A stretch of DNA of 41,914 nucleotides from Deinococcales bacterium (lineage in GTDB: Bacteria > Deinococcota > Deinococci > Deinococcales > JAAFIG01). The notes beneath the pieces were generated by a model. That model did no database searches. It was not told the origin of the DNA and was given only the letters and a program-made list of their open reading frames with translations. The DNA is taken from the NCBI GenBank assembly GCA_013298185.1, contig JAAFJQ010000006.1:1-41914 (forward strand), in the 5' to 3' direction. The number at the start of each line of letters is the position of its first letter. Position 1 is the first letter of the stretch. The position numbers and the translations under genes were made by a program. Positions 23,436-30,992 of this stretch are shown in pieces.

Positions 23436-24359
23436 ATGCCCTTAGTGACTGGTGGAGCAATTTTATCGGCAGCCCGTGCAGGTAAGTACGGCGTTGGAGC
23501 TTTTAATACCAACAATTTAGAGTTTACTCAAGCGATTCTCGAGACAGCCGAGAAACTGCGTAGCCCCGTGATTTTGCAAATTTCCGAAGGGGCGCGTAAG
23601 TACGCTGGCACAGAGAATCTGGCACATTTGATTGCTGATATGGCAAGTCGTGTAACCGTACCAGTGGCGATTCATCAGGATCACGGCTCGAGCTTAGAAA
23701 TTTGTAAAAGTGCGATTGCGGCTGGTTTTACCAGTGTAATGATTGATGCTTCACATGACCCATTTGAAGAAAATGTGCGAATCACCAAAGAAGTGGTCGA
23801 GTACGCCCATGCCCATGGTGTGACGGTCGAAGCCGAACTGGGGCGCTTGGGTGGCATCGAAGAGCATGTCAATGTCTCGGCTGAAGATGCGTTTTTGACC
23901 GACCCCGAAGAAGCCGCGCGGTTTATTGAACTGACTGGTGTGGATTACTTGGCAATAGCGATTGGAACAAGTCACGGCGCGTATAAGGGCAAAGGCAGAC
24001 CATTTATAGACCATGCCCGAATCGAAAAAATCGCAGCGCTAACCCCAATCCCTTTGGTGATGCACGGTGCGAGCGGCGTTCCGCAGTGGCTGACTGATCG
24101 TTTTAAGGCTTCTGGTGGCGAAATTGGCGAAGCGGCTGGTATCCACGATGATGACCTCAAACGCAGTACCCAATATGGCATTGCCAAGGTGAACATTGAC
24201 ACCGATTTGCGCTTGGCATTCACTACAGCCGTGCGTGAAGTGTTGTTAAAAAACCCTGCCGAATTTGACCCACGTAAAATCCTCACGCCTGCCAAAGAGA
24301 TGATGAAGGAGATTTCAGCCCACCGAATGCAAGTCTTGGGCAGCGCAGGGCAAGCGTAA
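23436..24359 (+). CDS. fba: Class II fructose-bisphosphate aldolase
   Basis: A 307-aa zinc-dependent aldolase that splits fructose-1,6-bisphosphate in glycolysis (reverse in gluconeogenesis). The active-site segment HQDHGSS (Asp82, His83) and zinc-site VEAELGRLGG and MHGASG follow the class II scheme, with a C-terminal KVNIDTDLRLAF. The ORF track starts at 23244, but a GGAGG Shine-Dalgarno (23425-23429) lies 6 nt before ATG 23436, where the family begins (MPLVTGGAIL). Only two CTCGAG words fall in the gene, in line with codon selection in a highly expressed enzyme. Confidence 0.95.
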   Translation: MPLVTGGAILSAARAGKYGVGAFNTNNLEFTQAILETAEKLRSPVILQISEGARKYAGTENLAHLIADMASRVTVPVAIHQDHGSSLEICKSAIAAGFTSVMIDASHDPFEENVRITKEVVEYAHAHGVTVEAELGRLGGIEEHVNVSAEDAFLTDPEEAARFIELTGVDYLAIAIGTSHGAYKGKGRPFIDHARIEKIAALTPIPLVMHGASGVPQWLTDRFKASGGEIGEAAGIHDDDLKRSTQYGIAKVNIDTDLRLAFTTAVREVLLKNPAEFDPRKILTPAKEMMKEISAHRMQVLGSAGQA

Positions 24360-24402
24360 GCGGTTCAAAGTCTGGACTCGAGTTTACTCATAGAAAATAA
24401 CG

Positions 24403-24468
24403 TCAGGAATGTAAAAAAATTGTCTTGACACTAACCTTAGGTAAGACCTCATGATTGCTCTCGGACAT
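24403..24468 (-). CDS. Candidate small ORF (21 aa) with start codon inside a hairpin
   Basis: MSESNHEVLPKVSVK, continuing six residues to a stop, has a strong Shine-Dalgarno (GGGAGG on the minus strand, 24474-24479) 5 nt before the ATG. The ATG lies in one arm of the 7-bp hairpin GGACATT/AATGTCC (24463-24490) and the Shine-Dalgarno lies in its loop, which would gate translation. No minus-strand promoter is convincing. A TTGACA-like box on the plus strand overlaps this ORF. It could be chance. Confidence 0.3.
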   Translation of the reverse strand: MSESNHEVLPKVSVKTIFLHS

Positions 24469-24490
24469 TGAGACCTCCCGCTTAATGTCC
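24463..24490. repeat. Inverted repeat GGACATT/AATGTCC upstream of the ROK kinase
   Basis: A perfect 7-bp stem with a 14-nt loop, in the 208-bp region between the aldolase and ROK genes. It is followed on the plus strand by a T-rich stretch (ctttctttt), so it could act as the aldolase terminator, or as a translational gate for the minus-strand small ORF. Confidence 0.55.
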
Positions 24491-24555
24491 GCTTTCTTTT
24501 GCGAGCCTTGCAATCGTTTACAGCTTCGACTCGAGAAAACGAATAGCTTGCATGT

Positions 24556-24561
24556 TAATCT
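24556..24561 (+). promoter_or_regulatory. -10 box of the ROK kinase gene, leaderless type
   Basis: TAATCT ends 6 nt before the ATG at 24568. No Shine-Dalgarno element is present. Confidence 0.6.
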
Positions 24562-24567
24562 AAGCCC

Positions 24568-25449
24568 ATGGAAACACTGATTGGAATTGACCTCGGCGGC
24601 ACAAAAATTGCAGCAGCAGCTGTTCAGGACGGCAAAATCATTGCCAAAGTGGTTGTTCCTACACCAAAGGACGGTGCTGAAAACGTTTTTGCAGCCATGA
24701 TTGAAGCTGCCAAAGAAGTCCTGAAAACTGCTCCCGCCAGTCGGGTAGGTGTGGGCGTACCAGGACCACTGGATTTCAAAAAAGGCGAAATTAAATTCGC
24801 TCCAAACATCAATGGCATTGTCAACGCACCTGTGGTGGCTAAACTCCAAGCTGGACTAGGGTTACATATTGAACTCGAGAATGATGCCAACGCCGCAGGG
24901 CTTGCCGAACATACGTATGGCGCGGGACAAGGCGCAAGCTCGAGTTACTTTATTACCATTTCGACTGGCATTGGTGGTGGCATCATCATCAACAATCGTG
25001 TCTGGCGAGGTGCAAATGGCATTGCTGGTGAAATTGGGCATGTGATTGCCCTGCCCGGCGGTGTGATTGCTGGCAGTGGCGTTTCAGGGGCGCTCGAAGC
25101 AGTCGCCAGCGGTACTGCCATGGCTCGAGATGCCAGTTACGCATATGCCCGACCGATTGACACCCGAGAGCTATTTCACTTAGCGCAAGAAGGTGATTTC
25201 CGAGCTGTGAAAATCGTGGATCAAGCCGCACGTTACATTGGTTGTGCCATTGCCGATTTACAAAAGAACCTCGACCCCGAAGTCTTCGTGCTTGGTGGTG
25301 GGGTATCTGATGTTGGTGAGTTCTTTTTAGGCAAAATCAGAGCCGTTGCCGAAGCCGAAGCCAAAGGTTTTGCTGTGCCAGTGATTCAAAAAGCAGTCTT
25401 GGGCAGTGATGCCGGAGTGATAGGAGCAGCGCTGGCGGCGAGAGAATAA
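24568..25449 (+). CDS. ROK-family sugar kinase lacking the usual zinc cysteines
   Basis: A 293-aa cytoplasmic kinase. The phosphate-binding motif IDLGGTKIAAAAV (residues ~7-19), catalytic-Asp region ELENDANAAGLAEH, and STGIGGGIIINNRVWRG are standard. The GxIGHVIALPGG segment is followed by AGSGVSGALEAVASG. In most ROK kinases this site reads CxCGxxGCxE, where the cysteines and the EIGH histidine bind a structural zinc. Here Ala, Ser and Ala stand in the Cys positions, so the zinc site is absent. The substrate is probably glucose or another hexose, but ROK enzymes also use N-acetylmannosamine and others. There is no DNA-binding domain, so it is a kinase rather than a repressor. Confidence 0.92.
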   Translation: METLIGIDLGGTKIAAAAVQDGKIIAKVVVPTPKDGAENVFAAMIEAAKEVLKTAPASRVGVGVPGPLDFKKGEIKFAPNINGIVNAPVVAKLQAGLGLHIELENDANAAGLAEHTYGAGQGASSSYFITISTGIGGGIIINNRVWRGANGIAGEIGHVIALPGGVIAGSGVSGALEAVASGTAMARDASYAYARPIDTRELFHLAQEGDFRAVKIVDQAARYIGCAIADLQKNLDPEVFVLGGGVSDVGEFFLGKIRAVAEAEAKGFAVPVIQKAVLGSDAGVIGAALAARE

Positions 25450-25514
25450 GAGGAAAGAGGAAAGAGATAGCCTAGGTGACGCGAAGCGTCTGGGTCATTT
25501 GAGGAACAAGTCAT
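25450..25514. repeat. Polypurine tract and shared downstream motif
   Basis: AGAGGAAAGAGGAAAGAGATA is followed by CCT..GTGACGCGAA. A near match (GAGGAAAGAGATAACCTGATGACGCGAA-like) occurs at about 28565-28591. It belongs to the dispersed polypurine family. Confidence 0.55.
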
Positions 25515-25542
25515 GTTAAAAAGCTAGAAGCTCTTTTTTAAC
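25515..25542 (-). terminator. Putative terminator overlapping the stop codon of the ModF-like gene
   Basis: GTTAAAAAGCT pairs with AGCTcTTTTTTAAC around a short loop. In minus-strand RNA the right arm carries a run of T and contains the TAA stop codon (25516-25518). The hairpin thus sits inside the last codons. Confidence 0.4.
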
Positions 25543-26994
25543 TTGTTCTCCCGCTCGAAGCTCGAGGTGCTGTGCTTCAAATGGCGGATGGTCTTCGTCG
25601 CGGTGGGCAATTACCAGCAGTGTGATGCCTTGCTGCTCGAGGACATTCCAAACCAAGGCTCTCGAGGGTGCATCCAAGTAATCAAAGGCTTCGTCTAAAA
25701 TCATGATTTCTGGTTGTGTCACAAGCGCTCGTGCCAAAAGGAGTTTTCTGAGTTCACCTTGAGAAGCATATAAGGCGTTTCGTTCAGCTAAAAACTCAAT
25801 CTCGAAGGCGCTCAGGATCATATGAACTTGAGCAATCTGAACTGGCTCGAGTTGATGATGCCAACCAATTCCGCCGACAAAACCACTGGCTACAATTTCA
25901 AATCCTGTGGCATCCACCCGATGCCAGGCTTGAAGATCGCTGGAGACTAAAGCAATTCGCCTATGGCGTTCCCAAATTGGCAAGTTGGTCTTGCCAAACC
26001 AGCGCACCAAACCGCCCACGGCTGGCGCAACATCGCCGCACAGCAACTTAGCAAAGGTACTTTTCCCTGCGCCATTATGCCCAGTGACCAACCAATGCAA
26101 ACCTCGAGAAAGTGTGAATTGAATGTTCTTGAGTACCAATTTGCGTTCACTGGCTGCGTTTCCATCCATTGCCGTGGCATCATCCCGAGGCTGACCTAGC
26201 CAAACAAAAGCATCTTCAACCTCGAGCAGAACCTCTCCCCTATTTTTGCCCTTGGGTTTTTGACTTTCGACCTTCGACCTTAAACTTTTGCCCTTTGGCT
26301 TTCCTCTTTCCCAATTTCTCTTTCCTCTATGTATTTTCCCATTCTCGAGCCAAAGCTGTTTTTCTTGTGCCGCAAAACCCGCTTCTTGCCTGTGGGTGGT
26401 GTACACCAAAGACCCGCCAGATTCGAGGTAGCGACGCACCATGGCTTTTAAGCGTTCTTTGGAAACTGCGTCCACACCACTGAAAAATTCGTCCAGCAAT
26501 AGCAATCGTGGCTTCACTAGCAAAGCTCGCGCCAGCAGTACTTGGCGCATTTGACCTTTGGAAAGTTCAATAAAAGATTGCTCGAGCAAATGCGAAATCT
26601 GCAAAGCTCGAGCCAGATTTTGCACCTCGGTTTGCTGATGTGGCTCGAGTGGCTGGTTTAAAAAATCGGTTTGCATAAAACCGGTTTCAAGCACTTCAAG
26701 CGCTAAACGGTCATGCCCAAGGCGTTGGTAACGCTCTTGGAGTTCTGGGCTGACCAAAGCAATCTGTTCTTTGGCTCCGATTGGGCTACTACGTGGCGGA
26801 TCGGTGAAAAAATAAGTGCGTGTGCCGCTCGAGTGCCAATGCTGACCTGCCAAAAGTTTAAGCAGCGTGCTTTTGCCCGAGCCATTTGCACCGCAGATTT
26901 GCAGCACTGAATTTTTCTCAATCGCCAAGGAAACATCCTCGAGCAGCATCCGATGACCAAGTTCCAAGCTCACTTTTTGGAGTTCAATCAGCAC
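25516..26994 (-). CDS. Tandem ABC ATPase (ModF-like) with a repeat-derived linker
   Basis: A 492-aa protein with two ATP-binding cassettes and no membrane segments. Cassette 1 has GANGSGKST (~35-43), a degenerate signature LSKGQMR and LLLLDEF. Cassette 2 has TGHNGAGKST, SQGELRK and IMILDEAFDYLD. This double-ATPase layout is that of ModF (molybdate-related); molybdate itself is not supported here by any neighbouring modABC. Between the cassettes, residues ~222-254 (GKRNWERGKPKGKSLRSK-like, all basic) are translated from an intergenic-type polypyrimidine repeat (26233-26333). The start is GTG 26994, 5 nt after a TATTTT box. The terminator of the upstream fasciclin gene overlaps that promoter. 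Confidence 0.85.
   Translation of the reverse strand: MLIELQKVSLELGHRMLLEDVSLAIEKNSVLQICGANGSGKSTLLKLLAGQHWHSSGTRTYFFTDPPRSSPIGAKEQIALVSPELQERYQRLGHDRLALEVLETGFMQTDFLNQPLEPHQQTEVQNLARALQISHLLEQSFIELSKGQMRQVLLARALLVKPRLLLLDEFFSGVDAVSKERLKAMVRRYLESGGSLVYTTHRQEAGFAAQEKQLWLENGKIHRGKRNWERGKPKGKSLRSKVESQKPKGKNRGEVLLEVEDAFVWLGQPRDDATAMDGNAASERKLVLKNIQFTLSRGLHWLVTGHNGAGKSTFAKLLCGDVAPAVGGLVRWFGKTNLPIWERHRRIALVSSDLQAWHRVDATGFEIVASGFVGGIGWHHQLEPVQIAQVHMILSAFEIEFLAERNALYASQGELRKLLLARALVTQPEIMILDEAFDYLDAPSRALVWNVLEQQGITLLVIAHRDEDHPPFEAQHLELRAGEQVKKELLAF
26233..26333. repeat. Dispersed repeat inside the coding region of the ModF-like ATPase
   Basis: CTTTTGCCC, TTTCCTCTTTCCC and TTTCTCTTTCCTCT words, identical in style to the intergenic tracts at 8248 and 28620-28680, stay open in the coding frame for about 33 residues. 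They encode a Lys/Arg-rich linker. Confidence 0.75.
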
Positions 26995-26999
26995 ACAGC

Positions 27000-27027
27000 A
27001 AAATATCCCCCGAAGCTCGAGGGATAT
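27000..27027 (-). terminator. Terminator of fasciclin gene 1, merged with the -10 box of the ModF-like gene
   Basis: ATATCCC pairs with GGGATAT (27003-27027), with CTCGAG in one arm. On the minus strand the stem runs into ATTTTGC. The same bases give TATTTT (27000-27005), 5 nt before the GTG start of the ATPase. Confidence 0.55.
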
Positions 27028-27044
27028 GCAAGTGGGCTTTTGGT

Positions 27045-27542
27045 TTATTTGGGCATGAGGACATTGTTGATCACATGAATCACACCATTGCTGGCTGCCA
27101 CATCGGTAGCAGTAACTCGAGTGAACCGATCCATTTCGTCGAGCAGACCAACACCGCTATCCAGCACAATCACGGTCAGTTCACCACCTTGAACGGTTTT
27201 GACTTTCTTGCCATTTAAGCCAACCACATCTTTTGCCATAACATTGCCAGCCACAACATGGTAGGTCAGGACTTTGACCAACGCGGCTTTGTTTTCTGGT
27301 TTGAGCAGATTATCCACTGTACCAGCGGGGAGCTTCGCAAAGGCTTCATTGGTTGGGGCAAATACCGTAAATGGTCCTTTGCCAGACAGAGTTCCAACCA
27401 AATCGGCTGCTTTAACCGCAGCCACCAGCGTACCAAAAGTGCTGTTACCTGCGGCAACATCTACGATTGTACCGGGTGAGGTTTGTGCAACGACGGTTGA
27501 GAGCATAGCGACAGTAAGACCAAGAGCAAAAAACTTTTTCAT
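27045..27542 (-). CDS. Secreted fasciclin (FAS1) domain protein 1
   Basis: A 165-aa protein: signal peptide ([20 protein letters not shown]) and one FAS1 domain. Typical H1 and H2 segments are present ([17 protein letters not shown] and [15 protein letters not shown]), plus the end motif [17 protein letters not shown]1 proteins are extracellular adhesion or matrix proteins. The neighbouring gene at 27819 encodes a close paralogue (most residues identical), which indicates a tandem duplication. It has a strong Shine-Dalgarno (GGAGGT) and few CTCGAG words, unlike the leaderless genes nearby. Confidence 0.95.
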   Translation of the reverse strand: MKKFFALGLTVAMLSTVVAQTSPGTIVDVAAGNSTFGTLVAAVKAADLVGTLSGKGPFTVFAPTNEAFAKLPAGTVDNLLKPENKAALVKVLTYHVVAGNVMAKDVVGLNGKKVKTVQGGELTVIVLDSGVGLLDEMDRFTRVTATDVAASNGVIHVINNVLMPK

Positions 27543-27772
27543 GGGTGTAACCTCCGATGAATACTTTAGGGCTTGCTCGAGAAGATCACTAAGAAAAACT
27601 TAACATCCAAAAAATAGCGCATGATACGATGTTTTTCTCATCTTAGGTTTTGCTTATCAAACTTGGTATATAAAAATACAGTAAGTTTGGTTTGATGTGG
27701 ATTTCTACACAAAATCTGTCTGTTTTGTCAGCGTTTGGTCTGCCAAGTCTAAAGATGGTTGCACAAACAACA
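27543..27772. other. Intergenic region between fasciclin genes; no gene seen
   Basis: AT-rich, with probable promoter elements for fasciclin gene 1 on the minus strand (several TATA-like boxes near 27666-27680 and 27620-27630). No coding or RNA gene recognised. Confidence 0.5.
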
Positions 27773-27805
27773 AAAAACACCTCTCGAGGCTCGAGAGGTG
27801 TTTTT
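27773..27805 (-). terminator. CTCGAG-built intrinsic terminator of fasciclin gene 2
   Basis: AAAAACACCTCTCGA pairs perfectly over 15 bp with TCGAGAGGTGTTTTT around GGC. Two CTCGAG words form the apex of the stem. Minus-strand T-tract follows. Confidence 0.9.
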
Positions 27806-27818
27806 GAGCAAATCAGTT

Positions 27819-28316
27819 TTACTTTGGCAAGAGAACGTTGTTGATAACGTGAATTACACCATTGCTGGCAGCTACGTCGGTGGCAATAACGCGGGTTAAA
27901 CGCTTGGATTCGTCAACCAAGGAAACGCCTCCAGCAAGTACGTAGATGGTCAATTCGCCACCTTGGACGGTCTTGACTTTTTGGCGGTTCAAACCGACCA
28001 CGTCTTTAGCCATGACATTACCTGCAACCACATGGTAGGTCAGGACTTTAACCAAAGCAGCTTTGTTCTCTGGTTTCAAGAGTGTTTCAACTGTGCCTGC
28101 TGGGAGTTTAGCGAAGGCTTCGTTGGTTGGAGCAAAAACCGTGAACGGTCCGGGTCCGGAGAGCGTACCGACCAAGTCGCCAGCTTTCACAGCAGCCACC
28201 AAGGTTGCAAAGGAGCTGTTACCGGCGGCAACATCCACAATGGTACCTGGTGCGGTTTGTGCAGCGACAGTCGAGATCATGATGGCGGTCAGTCCAAGTG
28301 CTAAGAATTTTTTCAT
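27819..28316 (-). CDS. Secreted fasciclin (FAS1) domain protein 2
   Basis: A 165-aa exported protein: signal peptide MKKFLALGLTAIMISTVAAQ, then a FAS1 domain nearly the same as that of the neighbouring gene. The track extends to 28346, but ATG 28316 has a GAGGT Shine-Dalgarno 7 nt before it and the same N-terminus as the paralogue, so I prefer it. No CTCGAG occurs in the gene. It is the first of the pair in transcription order, with its own terminator, so the two are transcribed separately. Likely a surface or matrix adhesion protein. Confidence 0.95.
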   Translation of the reverse strand: MKKFLALGLTAIMISTVAAQTAPGTIVDVAAGNSSFATLVAAVKAGDLVGTLSGPGPFTVFAPTNEAFAKLPAGTVETLLKPENKAALVKVLTYHVVAGNVMAKDVVGLNRQKVKTVQGGELTIYVLAGGVSLVDESKRLTRVIATDVAASNGVIHVINNVLLPK

Positions 28317-28718
28317 AAGTTTTACCTCGAGACGAAGTGTACCCAAACCAAGCCGCTAAGAACCAAGCCCAACACAACAATCAGAATTCAGTCTACGACA
28401 CGATAATTGGGTATTCTCAGGCAATGCTCAGGTGTTTTGGTGTAGCAACCTACAATCGTAAGCGCTGTCTGTATACCTTAATGCAAAAGCATTGTATTCC
28501 ACGAAGGTATCAAGAATGAAAGTCTAAACTTTGTATGCCAGAGACGATAGGGCAGAGAAAAGAAGAGGAAAGAGATAACCTGATGACGCGAACTGGACAA
28601 CCATAGAAAACAGTAGATTTAGAAGAAAGAGGAAAGAAATGCAGGTTTTTGCTTTTACCTTTTGCCTTTTCTCTTTCACCTCACAGCTCACAGCCCTTTC
28701 TGCTATGCTTTTGCCTTG
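28317..28718. other. Intergenic region with polypurine repeats; no gene seen
   Basis: The left half (28317-28540) should contain the fasciclin 2 promoter. The right half (28545-28690) holds AGAGGAAAGAGATA, AGAAAGAGGAAAG, then CTTTTACCTTTTGCCTTTTCTCTTTC and CACAGCTCACAGCC (heptamer-like tandem words) up to the next gene. TATGCT (28704-28709) may be its -10 box. Confidence 0.55.
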
Positions 28719-30440
28719 ATGAACTTGCTAAACCCCCGTGTTCTCGAGCGCTTAAATCTGCATCGTGCTTTTCTGGGCGATTTACGTGAAGTTTTAAGCG
28801 CCGGTCTTTCGCCAGAAAATGAAATGCGTGATGCCAGAGCGGCTGCGACAGGTCTGGAGCAGAGTTTTTTGCTGGTCGTGGCTGGTGAATTTAATTCAGG
28901 TAAGTCTTCGCTCCTCAATGCCCTGCTCGGCGGTGAGGCGCTGCTCGAGGGGGTAACGCCGACGACTGATAAGGTGCAAATTCTGGTGCATGGTCAACGC
29001 GATTTGGTCACTCCTTACGAACCGTTGCAGGATGCTTTTGTGGTGCGGCGCGAATTGCCGTTTACGTTTCTCGAGGGCGTGGCATTGGTGGATACCCCGG
29101 GAACAAACGCAGTGATTCGGCAGCATCAAATCATCACCGAAGGGTTTTTGCCACGGGCGGATTTATTGTTGTTTCTGACCAGTGCTGACCGTCCTTTTTC
29201 CGAGTCCGAGCGTCAGTTTTTAACCCTTGCCAAAGCCTGGTCACGCAAAGTGGTGATGGTCGTCAACAAAGTGGATTTGCTCGAGACTCAGGCTGATTTT
29301 GATACAGTCTATGAATTTGTGAAACAAAATGCCTTGGCAACCTTGGGTGAAACCCCACCGATGTTTATGGTTTCAGCACGGCGCTTTAAGCGCGAACATC
29401 ACGACACAGGTTTTGAAGCCCTCGAGCAGCATCTGCGCCAAGTACTTGGTGAACAAAGTCGGGTGCGCTTAAAACTGCTCTCGCCGCTTGGTGTGGCAAG
29501 TCAATTACTAACCCGCGCCGAGGCTCGAGTTAGAGCCAGCCAAGATTTACTGGCTGCTGATACCAAATTGCTTGCTGATATTGAAAACGAGTTCGAGCAG
29601 CACCAAGCTGACTTAAAAACCCAACTCGAGGCGCAACTGAACTCGGTTTATGCGGTGTTGGACGGGGTGCAAAAACGCGGTGAGCTTTTTATAGACGATA
29701 CCTTGCGCGTTTCAAAGACTTTGCAGCTCCTGAATTCAGACAAAATTCGTGGTCGCTTTGAACGCGAAGTGGTGATAGACGCACCGCAACAACTCGAGCG
29801 GCGGGTTTCAGACATCATAGACAGGTTTCTCGAGCGCAACGTGAAATTCTGGAATGACACGGTGCAACTCTTATCCACCAGAGGGCAAGCCGATGAAACC
29901 AGAGCTGCATTGGTGCGTGGGGCGCAATTTGATTATGACCGCCAAGGTTTGCTCGAGCGCCTAGGCTCGGCTGCCACAGCCGAAATTCAGCGTTTTGAAG
30001 GTGGCGAATTTGCGCGGCAACTCGCAACCGATGCCTCGAGTGCCGTGGTTCAAGGTGGTTTAACCAGCGTTGGCGGTTTAGGCTTAGGAGCATTACTAGC
30101 TGGGGTGTTCGGCACGCTGCTGGCAGATTTCACTGGGATTTTATTGGGCGCTGCCGTGGCAGGAGTTGGGTTTTTGATTCTGCCGCGCAAACGCGCTCAA
30201 GCCAAAACTGAACTGTCCAGTAAAATTACCCAAACCCGAGAGCGCCTAGCCGAGGTGCTGCTGCGTGAACATGCGCTCGAGGGTGAACGCGCCCAAGGGC
30301 GATTGCGCGATGCGATTGCGCCATTTACCAGGTTTATTCGTGCTGAAACCGAGCGTTTTGCTGTCACGCAAAACAACTTGGATCAACTCAAATCTCGAGC
30401 CAGTACCTTAAAAGCCGAAGTTGAATCCTTTGAGGTTTAA
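28719..30440 (+). CDS. Dynamin-like GTPase
   Basis: A 573-aa large GTPase. GTP-binding motifs: G1 GEFNSGKSS (56-63), G2 Thr in TPTTDKV, G3 DTPGTN (125-130), G4 NKVD (183-186). A long helical region (~260-430) precedes a hydrophobic hairpin (SVGGLGLGALLAGVFGTLLA then ILLGAAVAGVGFLILP) that resembles the membrane-inserting paddle of bacterial dynamins. A helical tail returns to the GTPase head. Family members remodel or repair membranes. The track begins at 28662; ATG 28719 gives the expected N-terminus, with TATGCT nearby (TTG at 28716 is possible). Single gene, no dynamin partner in the window. Confidence 0.9.
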   Translation: MNLLNPRVLERLNLHRAFLGDLREVLSAGLSPENEMRDARAAATGLEQSFLLVVAGEFNSGKSSLLNALLGGEALLEGVTPTTDKVQILVHGQRDLVTPYEPLQDAFVVRRELPFTFLEGVALVDTPGTNAVIRQHQIITEGFLPRADLLLFLTSADRPFSESERQFLTLAKAWSRKVVMVVNKVDLLETQADFDTVYEFVKQNALATLGETPPMFMVSARRFKREHHDTGFEALEQHLRQVLGEQSRVRLKLLSPLGVASQLLTRAEARVRASQDLLAADTKLLADIENEFEQHQADLKTQLEAQLNSVYAVLDGVQKRGELFIDDTLRVSKTLQLLNSDKIRGRFEREVVIDAPQQLERRVSDIIDRFLERNVKFWNDTVQLLSTRGQADETRAALVRGAQFDYDRQGLLERLGSAATAEIQRFEGGEFARQLATDASSAVVQGGLTSVGGLGLGALLAGVFGTLLADFTGILLGAAVAGVGFLILPRKRAQAKTELSSKITQTRERLAEVLLREHALEGERAQGRLRDAIAPFTRFIRAETERFAVTQNNLDQLKSRASTLKAEVESFEV

Positions 30441-30451
30441 AGCTTTTGTAC

Positions 30452-30457
30452 TAAACT
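30452..30457 (+). promoter_or_regulatory. -10 box of the Uma2 gene, leaderless type
   Basis: TAAACT ends 7 nt before the ATG at 30465 and lies 12 bp after the dynamin stop. Confidence 0.6.
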
Positions 30458-30464
30458 ACCAACC

Positions 30465-30992
30465 ATGAATCAAGTTGCCCCCATGACCCTAGAAGCGGTT
30501 CTCGAGTTGCCACTCTCGAGTCGTGAATTTTTAGAAGGAGAATTATTTGTGCCGCCCGCTCCCGAACCCAATCATCAAGATTCTGTTGGCAATGTTTTCA
30601 TGGCAATCAAGTCATTGTTACTCAATCGTCCTTTGGGACGGGTTTTTTTTGCACCACTTGATGTGATTATCGAAGGTGAGGCGTCTCAACCAGATGTCAT
30701 TTTCGTGAGCAATGAGCAGTTATCGATTATCGAAGAAAAACGGATTGTTGGCGTGCCTGTTTGGTTGATTGAGGTGGTATCACCAACCTCGCATAAACAT
30801 GATTTTGAACTCAAAAAGAAATTTTATCTCGAGCATGGCGTACAAGAATACTGGGTGGTTTCACCTGAAGGACGGGTGATTTGGGTCTTTACGCCCGCCG
30901 ACCTCGAGGGCAAAGTCTACGGCGCAGGCAAGCTCTCGCCATCTGTTTTGCCCGATTTGCAACTCGAAGTGCAGAAAGTGTTTTTGTCATGA
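30465..30992 (+). CDS. Uma2-family putative restriction-like endonuclease (DUF820)
   Basis: A 175-aa protein with the PD-(D/E)XK-like core of the Uma2 family: FLEGELFVPP, SQPDVIFVSN (PD), and WLIEVVSPTSHKHDFELKKKFY (the ExV and Lys parts), then VQEYWVV. These are found in many copies in cyanobacteria and Deinococcota; their cellular role is not established, with suggestions of a nuclease linked to mobile elements. It has its own -10 box and overlaps the next gene by 4 bp (ATGA), so co-translation with a GlcE-like protein is expected. Confidence 0.88.
   Translation: MNQVAPMTLEAVLELPLSSREFLEGELFVPPAPEPNHQDSVGNVFMAIKSLLLNRPLGRVFFAPLDVIIEGEASQPDVIFVSNEQLSIIEEKRIVGVPVWLIEVVSPTSHKHDFELKKKFYLEHGVQEYWVVSPEGRVIWVFTPADLEGKVYGAGKLSPSVLPDLQLEVQKVFLS

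Noticed and set aside
24403-24849. 148-aa minus-strand ORF
   Set aside because: Most of it is antisense to the ROK kinase gene; only its last 21 codons have a Shine-Dalgarno and are listed separately as a candidate.
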